This document shows positions 11,697-23,105 of a stretch of 64,000 bases of DNA, piece by piece. Each line of letters begins with the position of its first letter. The first letter of the stretch is position 1. Both the position numbers and the translations under genes were made by a program. The DNA is from Haematobia irritans (Eukaryota > Arthropoda > Insecta > Diptera > Muscidae), in assembly GCF_050003625.1 (NCBI RefSeq), contig NC_134401.1, positions 71,646,442-71,710,441 on the forward strand. The letters are read 5' to 3'. The notes below the pieces were generated by a model. It made no database searches. It saw nothing but the letters and a program-made list of their open reading frames with translations, and had not been told where the DNA came from.

Positions 11697-14567
11697 ATGA
11701 TATGCTTTTTCCAGGCCCGGTTCTTCAGAACGATTTATCAACCCTCATTTTAAAATGGAGACTTTTTAAATTTGTCTTTAATGCCGACATTGAAAAAATG
11801 TATCGGTAAATTTTGGTAAATCGTCAACATACCCCCTTTCAACGGATACTTTTCCGATGTAATATCTCCGATGAGATAGCTGATTTTGAATTGAACACAG
11901 TTACCTTCGGTGTCAACTGTGCCCCTTACCTGGCCATACGGACCCTATTAGAGCAGGCAAGGAAATCTAAAGAAAAAATTCCTTCTGCCTCGAATATTAT
12001 AGAAAATTTTATGTACGTCGACGACGTGCTCGCTGGAGCCCACAGCATCCCAGAAGCTATGAAATCACGTGATGAGCTTATTCACGTGCTCAAATCCGCA
12101 GGATTTCCGTTACGCAAATGGACTGCCAATAATCAACAGCTTTTAAGAGATTTGCCTCCTAATCATCTCCTTGATGATCATTTTCTTGATCTTACTGAAA
12201 GGAGCACTACGAAAACTTTAGGTTTGCGGTGGAACGCTGGTCTCGATTTCTTTTATTTTGATGTACCGCCCATACCTAATGACAGACACACTACTAAACG
12301 ATCTGTTTTATCCAACATTGCCCGCCTTTTCGACCCAGCTGGGTGGTTGGCCCCAAAAATTATAGTTGCCAAAATTATTATGCAACAAATTTGGGCGGAT
12401 AAAATAGATTGGGATACTCAGCTCAAGCCACATACTTTGAAACTGTGGAGACATTTTACAGAAGATTATCCTCACATTACAAAAATAAGGATTCCAAGAT
12501 GGGTGCAGTTTCATCCCACTTGCTCAGCCCAACTACACGGTTTCTGCGACGCCTCTGAGAAGGCGTACGCAGCTGTGGTTTATCTTCGAATTACAGCCCC
12601 TACTGGTAAAATATTTTGCAACTTACTTTTGGCAAAGACAAAAGTTGCCCCCTTATCCAAAAAGTCAATTCCTCGTCTGGAATTGTGTAGCGCGGCTTTA
12701 TTGTCCAAAATTATGCCCCCTGTTATGCGAAATCTTAATATGTCAATGAATAGTATCTATTTATGGACAGATTCCACTATAGTTTTGGCATGGCTACAAA
12801 AGCCCCCTAATAATTGGAACACATTCGTGTCCAATAGAGTTGCCGCTATAAGTGAGGACATTGGAATCGAAAAGTGGAATCACGTCATATCCAAGGACAA
12901 CCCCGCCGATATAGCTAGCCGGGGCACAACTGTAGAGTTACTGCAGTGTCATGATTTATGGTGGCCTATCTGGCTAAGGCAACCAACAACATCTTGGCCC
13001 AAATCAATATCGAAATCTGAACTGACGACTGACGAAGAAATAAAATTACCCAAGTCCTTCATTTTGAGTACACAGTCTAGTATCGAGATTCTAGATCGTT
13101 TTTCAAGTTTTTCAAGAATGTTGCGAGTCATCAGCTATGTCTTCAGATTTTATTTTAATAGTCATCCAAGAATTAAACAAAAATTCAAATTTTCTTCTAC
13201 CGACTTGATTGCTACTGAATTGAATTTTGTAAGGCACCGATTAATTTTATTGAGCCAGGAGAAATATTTTTCTACGGAATATCAGACTCTTCAAAATGGG
13301 GAGCCCATCAAAGGGAATAGCAAATTATTATCCTTAAATCCGATCATAGACTCCACCGGTTTAATGAGAGTAAACGGGAGGTTAATAAATTCTCCTTCGC
13401 TAAGTTTCGAAGAAAAATTTCCAATCTTGTTACCTTATAGTGCAAGGTTTACTCGTTTGTTAGTAGAATTCACCCATCGTTTGTCCATTCATGGTCAGAA
13501 CCAGCTAGTGATGAGACTAGTGAGAATGACATATTGGATACCCAAATTAAGAAACTTAGTTAGAACAGTCATCCATTCTTGTACAATTTGCACCATCGTG
13601 AAACAAAAACAAACACAGCAGATTATGGCCGCTTTACCTTCGGAGAGGACAACACTCTCCCGACCCTTTTCAACGACGGGGCTGGACTTCGCCGGCCCTT
13701 TCGAGATAAAGTCCTATACCGGCCGTAAATATGTCCTGACTAAAGGATACGTCCTTGTTTTTGTTTGTTTTGGCACAAAGGCCATACACTTGGAGGCCAC
13801 AAGTGATTTGTCCACACCTGTATTTTTGGCAGCACTCGACAGATTTATATCCCGTCGCGGCTGCCCCCGCCTTTTGTATTCAGACAATGGCACAACATTT
13901 GTTGGCGCATCGCGTGTATTGTGCCAACGCGCCCAAGAGGTGCTGAAAACTGTTTCCTCGAATGTAATCACCACTCATGTGGAACAAGGTCTAGAATGGC
14001 GATTCATACCTCCCGGAGCCCCACATATGGGGGGTCTCTGGGAGGCTGGAGTGAAAAGCTTTAAAGCTCACTTGAAAAGAGAAGGAAGAAATCTCAAGTT
14101 CACTCTAGAAGAATTCAGTACCCTTCTAACGAGAATTGAAGCATGCCTCAATTCTCGCCCAATCAGCCCTCAAAGTGAAGATCCTTGCGATATGACAGCT
14201 CTAACCCCCGGTCATTTTTTGATTGGAGCCCCTATTTTGGCTCCACCCGAACCTGACGTTTCTAATCGCCCTATTGGTCTTATAAATAGGTGGCAGAAGC
14301 TTCAAAGACTCCATCAAAACTTTGCCCACAGATGGAAGGACGAATACTTGAAGGAGCTTCACCGCCGATATAAATGGCAATATCCCCAAAGAGAGGTAAC
14401 CGTAGGTGATTTAGTTATAGTGCGGCAAGAAAATTTGGCGATTAGGTCGTGTGCAGAAAGTGTACCGCGGTGGAGATTCCCTAGCTCGAGTAGTTGACGT
14501 TGTGACAACGAAAGGTGTCATAACACGGCCTATAGTAAAACTAGTAGTTCTTCCAATAGATAAACAG
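11697..14567 (+). pseudogene. BEL1 reverse transcriptase, RNase H and integrase
   Basis: RT continues out of frame from the previous entry and meets an in-frame TAA at 11807-11809; a long frame then runs 11813-14497. Visible in order: RT catalytic YVDD at 12014-12025, RNase H with [11 protein letters not shown] and LWTDSTIVLAWL, integrase zinc motif around 13490-13600 (CTIC), and DDE residues in GLDFAGPF, YSDNGT and HMGGLWEAG. The C-terminal DUF5641-like region has RWQKL and RWKDEYL. A frame break near 14435 separates the last 40 codons, which run in another frame to a stop that overlaps the rosa insertion site. Confidence 0.88.
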
Positions 14568-14569
14568 TA

Positions 14570-15854
14570 AAGGGTGATTCTTTTGAGGTTAGGATTTTCA
14601 TGCATTAGTATTTGACAGATCACGTGGGATTTCAGACATGGTGTCAAAGAGAAAGATGCTCAGTATGCTTTGACATTTCATCATGAATAGACTTACTAAC
14701 GAGCAACGCTTGCAAATCATTGAATTTTATTACCAAAATCAGTGTTCGGTTCGAAATGTGTTTCGCGCTTTACGTCCGATTTATGGTCTACATAATCGAC
14801 CAAGTAATGCGATTGTGACCAAGTTTCGCACTCAGTTTACTTTATTGGACATTAAACCAACCACACGAATGCGTACAGTGCGTACAGAAGAGAATATTGC
14901 GTCTGTTTCTGAGAGTGTTGCTGAAGACCGTGAAATGTCGATTCGTCGCCGTTCGCAGCAATTGGGTTTGTGTTATTCGACCACATGGAAGATTTTACGC
15001 AAAGATCTTGGTGTAAAACCGTATAAAATACAGCTCGTGCAAGAACTGAAGCCGAACGATCTGCCACAACGTCGAATTTTCAGTGAATGGGCCCTAGAAA
15101 AGTTGGCAGAAAATCCGCTTTTTTATCGACAAATTTTGTTCAGCGATGAGGCTCATTTCTGGTTGAATGGCTACGTAAATAAGCAAAATTGCCGCATTTG
15201 GAGTGAAGAGCCGTTCAAGAACTGCCCATGCATCCCGAAAAATGCACTGTTTGGTGTGGTTTGTACGCTGGTGGAATCATTGGACCGTATTTTTTCAAAG
15301 ATGCTGTTGGACGCAACGTTACGGTGAATGGCGATCGCTATCGTTCGATGCTAACAAACTTTTTGTTGCCAAAAATGGAAGAACTGAACTTGGTTGACAT
15401 GTGGTTTCAACAAGATGGCGCTACATGCCACACAGCTCGCGATTCTATGGCCATTTTGAGGGAAAACTTCGGAGAACAATTCATCTCAAGAAATGGACCG
15501 GTAAGTTGGCCACCAAGATCATGCGATTTGACGCCTTTAGACTATTTTTTGTGGGGCTACGTCAAGTCTAAAGTCTACAGAAATAAGCCAGCAACTATTC
15601 CAGCTTTGGAAGACAACATTTCCGAAGAAATTCGGGCTATTCCGGCCGAAATGCTCGAAAAAGTTGCCCAAAATTGGACTTTCCGAATGGACCACCTAAG
15701 ACGCAGCCGCGGTCAACATTTAAATGAAATTATCTTCAAAAAGTAAATGTCATGGACCAATCTAACGTTTCAAATAAAGAACCGATGAGATTTTGCAAAT
15801 TTTATGCGTTTTTTTTTTTTAAAAAAGTTATCAAGCTCTTAACAAATCACCCTT
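14570..15854 (+). mobile_element. rosa-like (DD41D) Tc1/mariner transposon, copy 1
   Basis: A 1285 bp element with terminal AAGGGTGATT at the left and its reverse complement AATCACCCTT at the right, flanked by a TA duplication (14568-14569 and 15855-15856). Beyond the outer 10 nt the inverted repeats are only loosely similar. It lies exactly at the end of BEL1 pol, so it inserted into an existing BEL1. A second near-identical copy lies at 50324-51598 in opposite orientation. Confidence 0.93.
14683..15746 (+). pseudogene. rosa-like transposase, broken copy 1
   Basis: Cut-and-paste transposase of the Tc1/mariner superfamily. It begins at ATG 14683 with a helix-turn-helix region, followed by a DDE domain whose acidic motifs read LFSDEAHFW, QQDGATCHTA and CDLTPLDYF. 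Between the second and third catalytic aspartates I count 41 residues, the spacing of the rosa/DD41D group. Compared with copy 2 it lacks four codons (EQTI) near 14805 and about 10 bp near 15210; the latter shifts the frame, splitting it into 14683-15327 and 15228-15746. All three catalytic Asp are present. Confidence 0.88.
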
Positions 15855-15889
15855 TAGAACTTTGGTGTTTGTTCCCATTTATTTGTCCA

Positions 15890-15913
15890 ACTACTAATTT
15901 ATATATTTTTTAG
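15890..15913 (+). promoter_or_regulatory. Splice-acceptor-like site before BEL1 ORF3
   Basis: A pyrimidine-rich stretch TATATATTTTTTAG ends at 15913, two bases before the ORF3 ATG. Once the rosa insertion is discounted, it lies within about 60 bp of the end of pol. BEL2 and BEL3 have an equivalent acceptor at the same relative place, which supports function as a splice site for a subgenomic mRNA. The donor is not identified. Confidence 0.5.
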
Positions 15914-15914
15914 C

Positions 15915-16757
15915 ATGCCGAAAGATAACCATCGCCGATCTCGCTTACCATCCACCAATAATCACAAGATCAACAAGAAAGTTTCTGGTCCGGAAAATTC
16001 GTTAAAACCCAGAGGTGACTGCCGAATTTGTGATTTAAATCACCCCCTAAGAGCCTGTTACAAATTTCGTTCGATGACAGTTTCTGAACGCTATGAAATT
16101 ATTCGGAGATATCGCTACTGTGAAAATTGCTTTGCACTGTCGCATCGGTTGGATAAGTGCGAAAATGGCAAAAGATGTTATCGTTGTGGTCAAAAGCATA
16201 ACTCAATGCTGCACGAGGATTCTCCTGCCAGAGAAACTCGCCCACTCACTCCTCATTCGACTTCAATACAATCCCGAAGTGTTTTCCAGCGCATAAAAGC
16301 ATTGCATCCGACTGCAGTTGTTCAAATCAAATGTAAGGACGAATGGTTGAATGTACGGGTTTTGATCAATCCGTGTGAACCCACAAGCTCTATTGCTCCC
16401 TGGATGGTTTCAAAATTCGATTTTGAAGTCGAAAAACTTGGTGACATACGTCTTTGTCTTTTCTCCATGAGATCACGAACATCCGATGCAACCATATTTC
16501 TTGTTCAAGCTAAAATATCTGAAGAGTTGCCCTACTCGATGCCACACGAAGATATCGATCATAACGTCTCAAAGAACTATCAAAATCTTACCCTAGCAGA
16601 TCCTATCTTTTATAGAAAAGCTAAAATCAATGCTATTCTGGGAGCTGAAATATATCAAAAAATAATTCTGCCTGGTCTGATATCTGGAAATCCTGGAAAT
16701 CCTATCGCTCAAAATAGTTTACTTGGTTGGATATTGACTGGTACCTTCGGCGTGTAA
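15915..16757 (+). CDS. BEL1 ORF3: zinc-finger triad plus inactive protease-like domain
   Basis: A complete 280-codon frame after pol. An N-terminal basic stretch (residues 1-35) precedes three zinc-binding groups: C36/C39/H43/C48, C69/C72/H77/C82 and C88/C91/H95/H100. These have the same spacings and order as in BEL1 Gag. Residues about 134-280 align by eye with the Gag-Pol protease, including the terminal AILGAEIYQ and LLGWILTGTF signatures, and the frame ends where protease would end. The catalytic D-S/T-G is replaced by N152-P153-C154, so peptidase activity is not expected. No signal peptide or membrane segment, so not an Env. Its openness beside a broken pol is notable. Confidence 0.75.
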   Translation: MPKDNHRRSRLPSTNNHKINKKVSGPENSLKPRGDCRICDLNHPLRACYKFRSMTVSERYEIIRRYRYCENCFALSHRLDKCENGKRCYRCGQKHNSMLHEDSPARETRPLTPHSTSIQSRSVFQRIKALHPTAVVQIKCKDEWLNVRVLINPCEPTSSIAPWMVSKFDFEVEKLGDIRLCLFSMRSRTSDATIFLVQAKISEELPYSMPHEDIDHNVSKNYQNLTLADPIFYRKAKINAILGAEIYQKIILPGLISGNPGNPIAQNSLLGWILTGTFGV

Positions 16758-16954
16758 AAATTATATTATTGTCTCGTTTATAATGAATTATACTATTATT
16801 TTGAATTGCCATTAATTATTGCTCAATCACATATTTTTGCACATTTATCTTCGAAATGTATCTGAACTTATTGAATTTTGATGTCAATCTCACTTTTGTA
16901 TCTACTCGAACAAGTATCTTAACATTACATTGATCCTTATTGCGGTGACACCGC

Positions 16955-17280
16955 AAGGGGGGCGGAATGAACAGACCGAATATTCTGTTATCATACATCA
17001 ATGCAAATTGAGTGATTTCTTATTCCCTTTCGTTATTTTGTTGTCTCTGTGTCTTCAAAACTCTCCAAAACACAAACGAGAGCTATGCATAAAATAGAAA
17101 GAAATAGCATTGTTCATTCTGTGAGAAACACTCGAAGAGGTAAATACAAGTCGTCTCCCCCCATTTTGTTATACCTACAGCATTTTGAATAAACTCTAAT
17201 TGGAAATCGATTTTGTGTTTTTTATTTCATCACTGCTTTGGAGGTACTCTTTCGGGATTTTGAATCCAGCTTATTACAGT
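16955..17280 (+). repeat. BEL1 polypurine tract and probable 3' LTR
   Basis: The purine run AAGGGGGGCGGA at 16955-16966 is followed at 16968 by TGAACAGACCGAA, a plausible LTR start. An AATAAA lies near 17188. No second copy exists in the window, so the LTR end near 17280 is a guess from the change in composition. Confidence 0.45.
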
Positions 17281-19443
17281 CCATCAACCCAACATTATAT
17301 ATAATTGTGATCATTTTCAAAGTAATTACCCTAATCTCAAAAAATTGGTTTCATAAAAAAATGCATAAATGAAAACTGTAAAAAACATCATACATAACCT
17401 CAAAAGTTTGTTGAAAAATTGTCATATGAAATCATATTGTGTTGACAAAAAAGAAAAAAAATAAGACCACAAAGTCAGAAATTTGTTGCAGAAGTCCAGT
17501 TATAATTTGCAAATTTTTTGCCTAAAATTTACAGTTATAATTCTCAAAATATTGGTATTTTTCATTTTCTTCCCTTTACATTTATAAAAATATATATTCT
17601 TAATTCCGTCATTTCACCCAATCCGTCAATACATCAAAGCAGTTACAGAAACAGACAAGTGCAACAAAATTTTTTTTCTTCTTGTTTACCCAAATTCTTA
17701 AATCACCCACTCATTTGTTTCGGCATTTTCATTATTATTTCATGTTTTGCACTGCTTTCTTACAACAAAAATTTCGACGAAAGCCCCACAGAAAAGAAAC
17801 GTCAGAAAAAAAAGAAAAATAAATAAATAAATAAAGAAAATCGGCTGTAAGAAAGATTCATATAACGAAATTTGTAAAGAGCAGTAATTCAGCAAAGCAG
17901 TTAAACTCAAGATTTATACCAAATTAAAACAAATATAATTTAAACACTACTTTCTGTGGAATAACATTAAATAAAATAATTTAATCTAAATAATCTAATT
18001 GATTGTGAAAAAAATTGATAAGCGTTCACAACGATTTTTTTTGAATGTTGTTTGGATTTTTAATGAGAACTATTTGTAAGTCGGCTTTAAACGGAAATTC
18101 GGGATTCGAGATCAAAATAAATAAATATAAATACAGATTAGGACGAGCATACTGGAATGTAAGTCATTAGTATTTTGTAACAAATTACTAACCCATACTA
18201 CCCCACGTTCTCTTCGCCAAAAAACTATGATAATTATTCACCTCACTCTCTGCCTTCAAAATAACAGTAAAAAATAGAAGAGAGTATTAGCTACGAATGA
18301 CATACTTTCTCTTAAACGCTTTGCTAACAATATCATTACACACACCAACACACATTGGATTCTCTAGCAGAGAGTACGCACAGTACATCGATTACAGAAA
18401 CTTATCGATATAATATACAATCCGTATGCATCACAAAACTATAATTGGTATTTTACATTTTATGTTCATATGAGGCAACAATGAAACCCTTTTTAAATAT
18501 ATTTATGTCAAAGTATCAATATTTTACTAAAACCCAAATTTAAATGGGAATACTTCCAAGTTGGATAAAAATAGAGAAATTTTTCTAATCAATAAAATTA
18601 AGTGGAGAACGTAAAATTTTAATGATTCCCCAGATGTACTACTAACCCACATTAATCTTTATTTAAAAATAATTTTCTCGATATTATTTATTTATTTGTA
18701 TGATTCAAAACAAATTTAAAAATTTGAAGTTTTATGATGAATTTGATTTTCGATTTGCTTTAAAATTTCTGTTGCGATTTTAAATAACTCAAACGAGTTC
18801 GGGAAATATATATATTCGTAAATTGATTGCTCTGTAAAAATAAAAGTGATATAATGATCAGTGTTTTGAAAATTGGTTTACCATCTATTTGATTTTCAAG
18901 TGTATATGAACGTTTTTAAGAGAAAGAAAAATTGCCTGGGCTATAAATGCCATAATAAATTTGTCCATTCAAGGATTTACAAATAATCCTATAGCTAAAG
19001 ATGCTACAATCGAAAAGGATTTGCAATTAATCCTGTAGCTTCTAAATCTTAAATCTATCATGTTTTTTACATCTGGATCATAATCAGAACATGTTGTTAC
19101 TTTTGAAATTTACGCTGAATGCCTTGCTGTGAAACAATTTCATTGCAAGAGGTTTACAATCAACCTAAAGTCTTACAAATATATTCATTTCCCTTTATAA
19201 TTTAACTCACGTTTCAATTCTGTAGAGTTGCCATTGAGCACCAAAACAAACAAAAAATAGGAACACAAAAAACAGAAAGAAAAACGGAAATTGATCTCAA
19301 TATTGTTACGAGCAGTGACTCGATTTGTAATCCACGTTGGCCACAATTTAATTTGTTTCCCGCAAGGTTGAAATCTTGTGTTCGGATTAATTTCTGGCTA
19401 ATATCATTCCACTGTGGCTTGAGAGTTTATCGTATTATTAAAG
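17281..19443. other. AT-rich spacer including the probable BEL2 leader
   Basis: No gene is recognised. The stretch immediately before BEL2 gag (about 18100-19443) should contain its 5' LTR and leader, but no repeat of the region after BEL2 ORF3 could be matched by eye. A consensus-like splice donor, GGAAT/GTAAGT, occurs at 18158/18159 and could serve the ORF3 acceptor at 24960. That link is inference. A membrane-like frame at 17518-17826 starts at TTG and is not credible. Confidence 0.35.
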
Positions 19444-21621
19444 TTGTCTATGTCCAATATCGATTATCGCGTCAATATGATAGACCCCTCACAAAATAAC
19501 GACTCTGCCCCAAGTAGATCAGCTTCCAGGTCCCACGGGGAAAGTTCTACTTCGAAACCATCAAGTTTTTACGAAAAATTTCTATTTGGTTATAATCACC
19601 TCATTAATTTTTGTAAAATATACGACGAGATCGATGTTACAAATCTAACAGACTCTGCCATCGAAGTCAGACTAGAAGATTTGGATCAGAGATGGAACAG
19701 GCTCCAACGTGATTATGAAAATGTGATTTTATGCCCAGAGTTTTCCCACACGAAGGAGGCCAAAGAAAATGTTCAAATTAACTTTGATAATTGCGCAGAG
19801 GTGTACTACGGAACAAGGTCTAAGATGTTAGATATCTTAAGAATTTCCGCAGTTCCAAATTCCCAAAACGTAACGCTCCGTCGTCCGTCAGCCCCAAGAG
19901 AGTTTTCACAAAATTTTAGTCAATTCTCAGACAATTCAAATGTATGCATTAAAGTTCCCCCATGCGATACAGAGGTATTCAAGGGCAGTTACGAAGAATG
20001 GCCTTCATTTCGTGACATGTTCACGGCAGTGTACATGAATCACCCTAAACTCACACCTGCTCAAAAACTCTACAACTTGAGAAATAAAACGAAAGGTAGT
20101 GCCGGTGCTATTGTAAAACGATACCCACTATGCGATGAAAATTTCTCCCATGCTTGGAATGCCTTGAAATCTCGCTATAAAAACAAGCGAGTACTGGTGG
20201 ACAACCAACTAAAGATTTTATTTAACATTCCTGTTGCGAAAACAGAAGATAGTGAGTCCCTACAGAAAATTCATTCCACAGTAAACGATTGCCTGTGCAC
20301 TTTAAAAAGCTTAGCTATAAATGTTGATGATTGGGATCCCATATTGATATACTTGGTATCAACTAAGCTTCCAGAAGAAACCATATCTCAATGGGAACAA
20401 TCGCTAAAATCCCATCGCGAACTTCCCACTTGGTCGCAAATGGACGCATTCCTAATAAATCGGTTTGAGGTGGTGGAGAGGATCACAAGTTTTAAATCTG
20501 CTAGGGAAAACCGAACTTTTCCCACGTCAAACAAGCTCCCTACGTCTAATAAAGTTCAAATGTACGTATCTCAAGAAAAGCTTGACTCCCCATGTCCAAT
20601 GTGTAATCAAAAGCACAGCATACGTATTTGTCCGGAATTTCGTAAATTTTCCACTCAAGAAAGGATTGATTTCGTCTTTAAAAATAAGATTTGTAACAAT
20701 TGCCTGTCTGACACTCACCTAAAATCGAAGTGTAAGAGCAAGTATAGGTGCATGCTGTGCAAAAAGCAACACAACACTCTCTTACATTTAGATCAATCCG
20801 ATTCTGGGCTTCAAAATTCCAAATCTTCGTCTTCTGAGAGCAACATTGCCGCTACTTCTGAAGTAGGGGACAATCCTGACATACAATCTCCCTCTACATC
20901 ACGAGCTACATTTTCTCAGATTCAAGCAAACTTTTCTTCGAATAATGAGACAATATTACTTCGTACAGCCTTGGTCAAACTCGAACATCAAAGTGAACTA
21001 TTCACAATCCGAGCATTAATTGACCCGGGATCCCAGAGAACTTTCCTGTCTGAAAGGATCCGAAATTTATTGAAACTACCATATCGCAGAGCTCTTTTCG
21101 AAATAAGTGGAGTTGGTGAAACAACCCAAAGAGCGGATAAGGAATGCGAATTGACACTGTATTGTCCCAGAAATGGTTTTCGGTTTGAAATTTCTGCCAT
21201 TATTCTCCCCAAGCTCACGAAAAAAGTACCTTCCGTTTCTTTCAACGTCGCATACTCCAAAGAGCTCAGAGAATTGGACTTAGCAGATCCCCATTTTAAT
21301 AAATCGTCCAATATTGATTTGATTCTTGGAAATGACTCGGAAAGATTCATAAACATTGTGGGTATAAAGAAAAATATCTGTGGACAAGCATCCGCTTATA
21401 ACACCATCTTTGGATGGGTACTTAGCGGTCCCATGACAGCCCATATATCCACATTCACCACAAATGTTATCCCTTCCGAGGACAAGAAAATTAGCGATAT
21501 ACTTAGAAAATTTTGGGAAATCGAGGAGATTCCCTCTGACCCAATTTGTTCGGATGAGGACAAATATTGTCAAAATTTTTATTCATCGACCACAACTCGG
21601 GATTGTGATGGTGATACGTAG
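19444..21621 (+). pseudogene. BEL2 Gag-protease, truncated in early RT
   Basis: A frame of 725 codons. An N-terminal low-complexity Ser-rich part and coil (residues 1-150) precede the DUF1759-like core with VPPCDTEVFKGSY. The zinc triad is CPMC...CNNC...CMLC with the same spacings as BEL1 Gag. The protease has RALIDPGSQ and ends DLILGNDSERF with IFGWVLSG. About 60 codons of the pre-RT linker follow before a frameshift causes the stop at 21619-21621. Gag and protease appear intact; only the junction into RT is broken. Confidence 0.87.
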
Positions 21622-23105
21622 TACGGCTCCCGTTCAAACAAAACTTTCCCGATACGCTATTTCTAGGCCCATCACGTTTTCTCGCCCTAGGACAATATTC
21701 AAGATTGGAAAGAACATTGTCCGCTAACTCGGAGCTCCACGACGAATACCAATCTGTTCTTAATGAATATCTCTCATTGGGTCACATGGAAGAAACTTCC
21801 TCCCACGAAATTGCTACCATGGGTAAATTTTTCTCATTTTATCTCCCACATCACGCGGTAGTGCGACCTGAACATAGGTCTACTAAAGTAAGGGATGTTT
21901 TCAACGCCTCCCGCAAAACTAAATCCGGGTTTTCTCTAAATAATGTGCTCTACACGGGCCCCACTCTCCAAACAGATTTGATATCTACAATCCTCAATTG
22001 GAGGAGATATAAGTTTGTGTTTAGTGGAGATATTCATGAAAATGTACCGTCAAATAAAGGTACATCCCGCAGATAGGCCATATCAACACATTTTATTCCA
22101 ATCAAATAAAAATGGTCCCATTAGAGATTATCAATTGAATACAGTTACATTTGGTGTAAATTGTGCCCCCTTTCTAGCAATAAGGACTTTACAGCAATTA
22201 GCCACCAACTGTGAAACACAGTTTCCAACCGTATCGAGAATATTGCGTAAAGAAACTTATGTTGACGACATTTTGTCCGGGGGTTTCTCAATCGAAGAGG
22301 CTTTAAAGGCACAAAAAGATCTGATTGGAGTTCTAAAATCTGCTGGGTTCCCATTAAAGAAATTTACGTCAAATAACTCGGAGTTACTTGCCAAACTTCC
22401 CAAGGAAGATCTATATGACTTAGATTTTTTACGTTTCTCTGAGAAAAGTTCAACATTAGGCATAAAGTGGAATGCTCTTCTTGACCACTTTTCTTATACA
22501 TATGTCCCAACACAAGCAGATTCAAACCCAACCAGGCGCAAAATACTATCTATTGTAGCGCAGTTATTTGATCCCGCTGGTTGGATAACTCCTGTTGTGA
22601 TTCGGTCGAAAATCCTCATGCAGCAACTCTGGATCCAAGATGGATCCAGTACACACCGAGTAGTAATATTGAGATACATGGCTTTTGTGACGCATCAAAA
22701 GTGGCGTACTGCGCATGCGTGTACATAAGATGTGAAGTGTCCCCATCTCAGGTTACCTGTAATCTGCTAACAGCCAAAAGCAAAGTAGCCCTCTTAAAGA
22801 CAATAACTCTTCCGAAATTAGAGCTTAATGGCGCGGTACTCTTATCCAAATTGGTGAACTATGTTCTAAAAATTTTCGAAAGCAACGTTAATTCAATAAC
22901 CCTGTGGACAGATGCATCCATTGTTCTTGGATGGTTGTCTAAACCCCCAATGTCTTGGGAAACCTATGTGGCCAATCGCACTTCTCAAATTCTCGATTGT
23001 ACTCCGCACGCTAAATGGAGATACGTTCCCACACACGAAAACCCAGCAGATCTCGGTACGCGTGGCTGTAAACCTCAGGATCTCAAGTACAATACTTTGT
23101 GGTAG
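21622..23105 (+). pseudogene. BEL2 reverse transcriptase and RNase H fragments
   Basis: RT runs through frames 21705-22076 and 22015-22728 with a shift near 22035, and includes FGVNCAPFLAIR and the catalytic YVDDILS near 22258. Near 22635 about 35 residues between RT and RNase H are missing relative to BEL1 and the frame changes. RNase H continues in 22581-23105 with HGFCDASKVAY, LWTDASIVLGWL and ENPADLGTRG, and ends at a TAG where the family has a second Trp. Confidence 0.85.

Larger units (their letters stand above)
9316..17280 (+). mobile_element. BEL1: degenerate BEL/Pao LTR retrotransposon
   Basis: Gag with DUF1759-like region and zinc fingers, aspartic protease, reverse transcriptase (YVDD), RNase H, zinc-binding and DDE integrase, and a DUF5641-like tail follow each other in the order PR-RT-RH-IN expected for BEL/Pao. 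At least three frame breaks and an in-frame stop make this copy inactive. A rosa transposon sits at the end of pol. After pol come a splice-acceptor-like site, an extra ORF (ORF3), a polypurine tract and a probable 3' LTR. The 5' LTR is not identified; the right boundary is approximate. Confidence 0.85.

Noticed and set aside
15915..16757. ORF3 of BEL1 as an envelope gene, because of its position after pol
   Set aside because: No signal peptide, membrane segment or Env motif; instead zinc groups and a protease-like fold.
17518..17826. 102-codon frame with a hydrophobic stretch and Lys-rich end
   Set aside because: Starts at TTG, lies in AT-rich leader sequence, and the Lys-rich end is simply an A-rich run.
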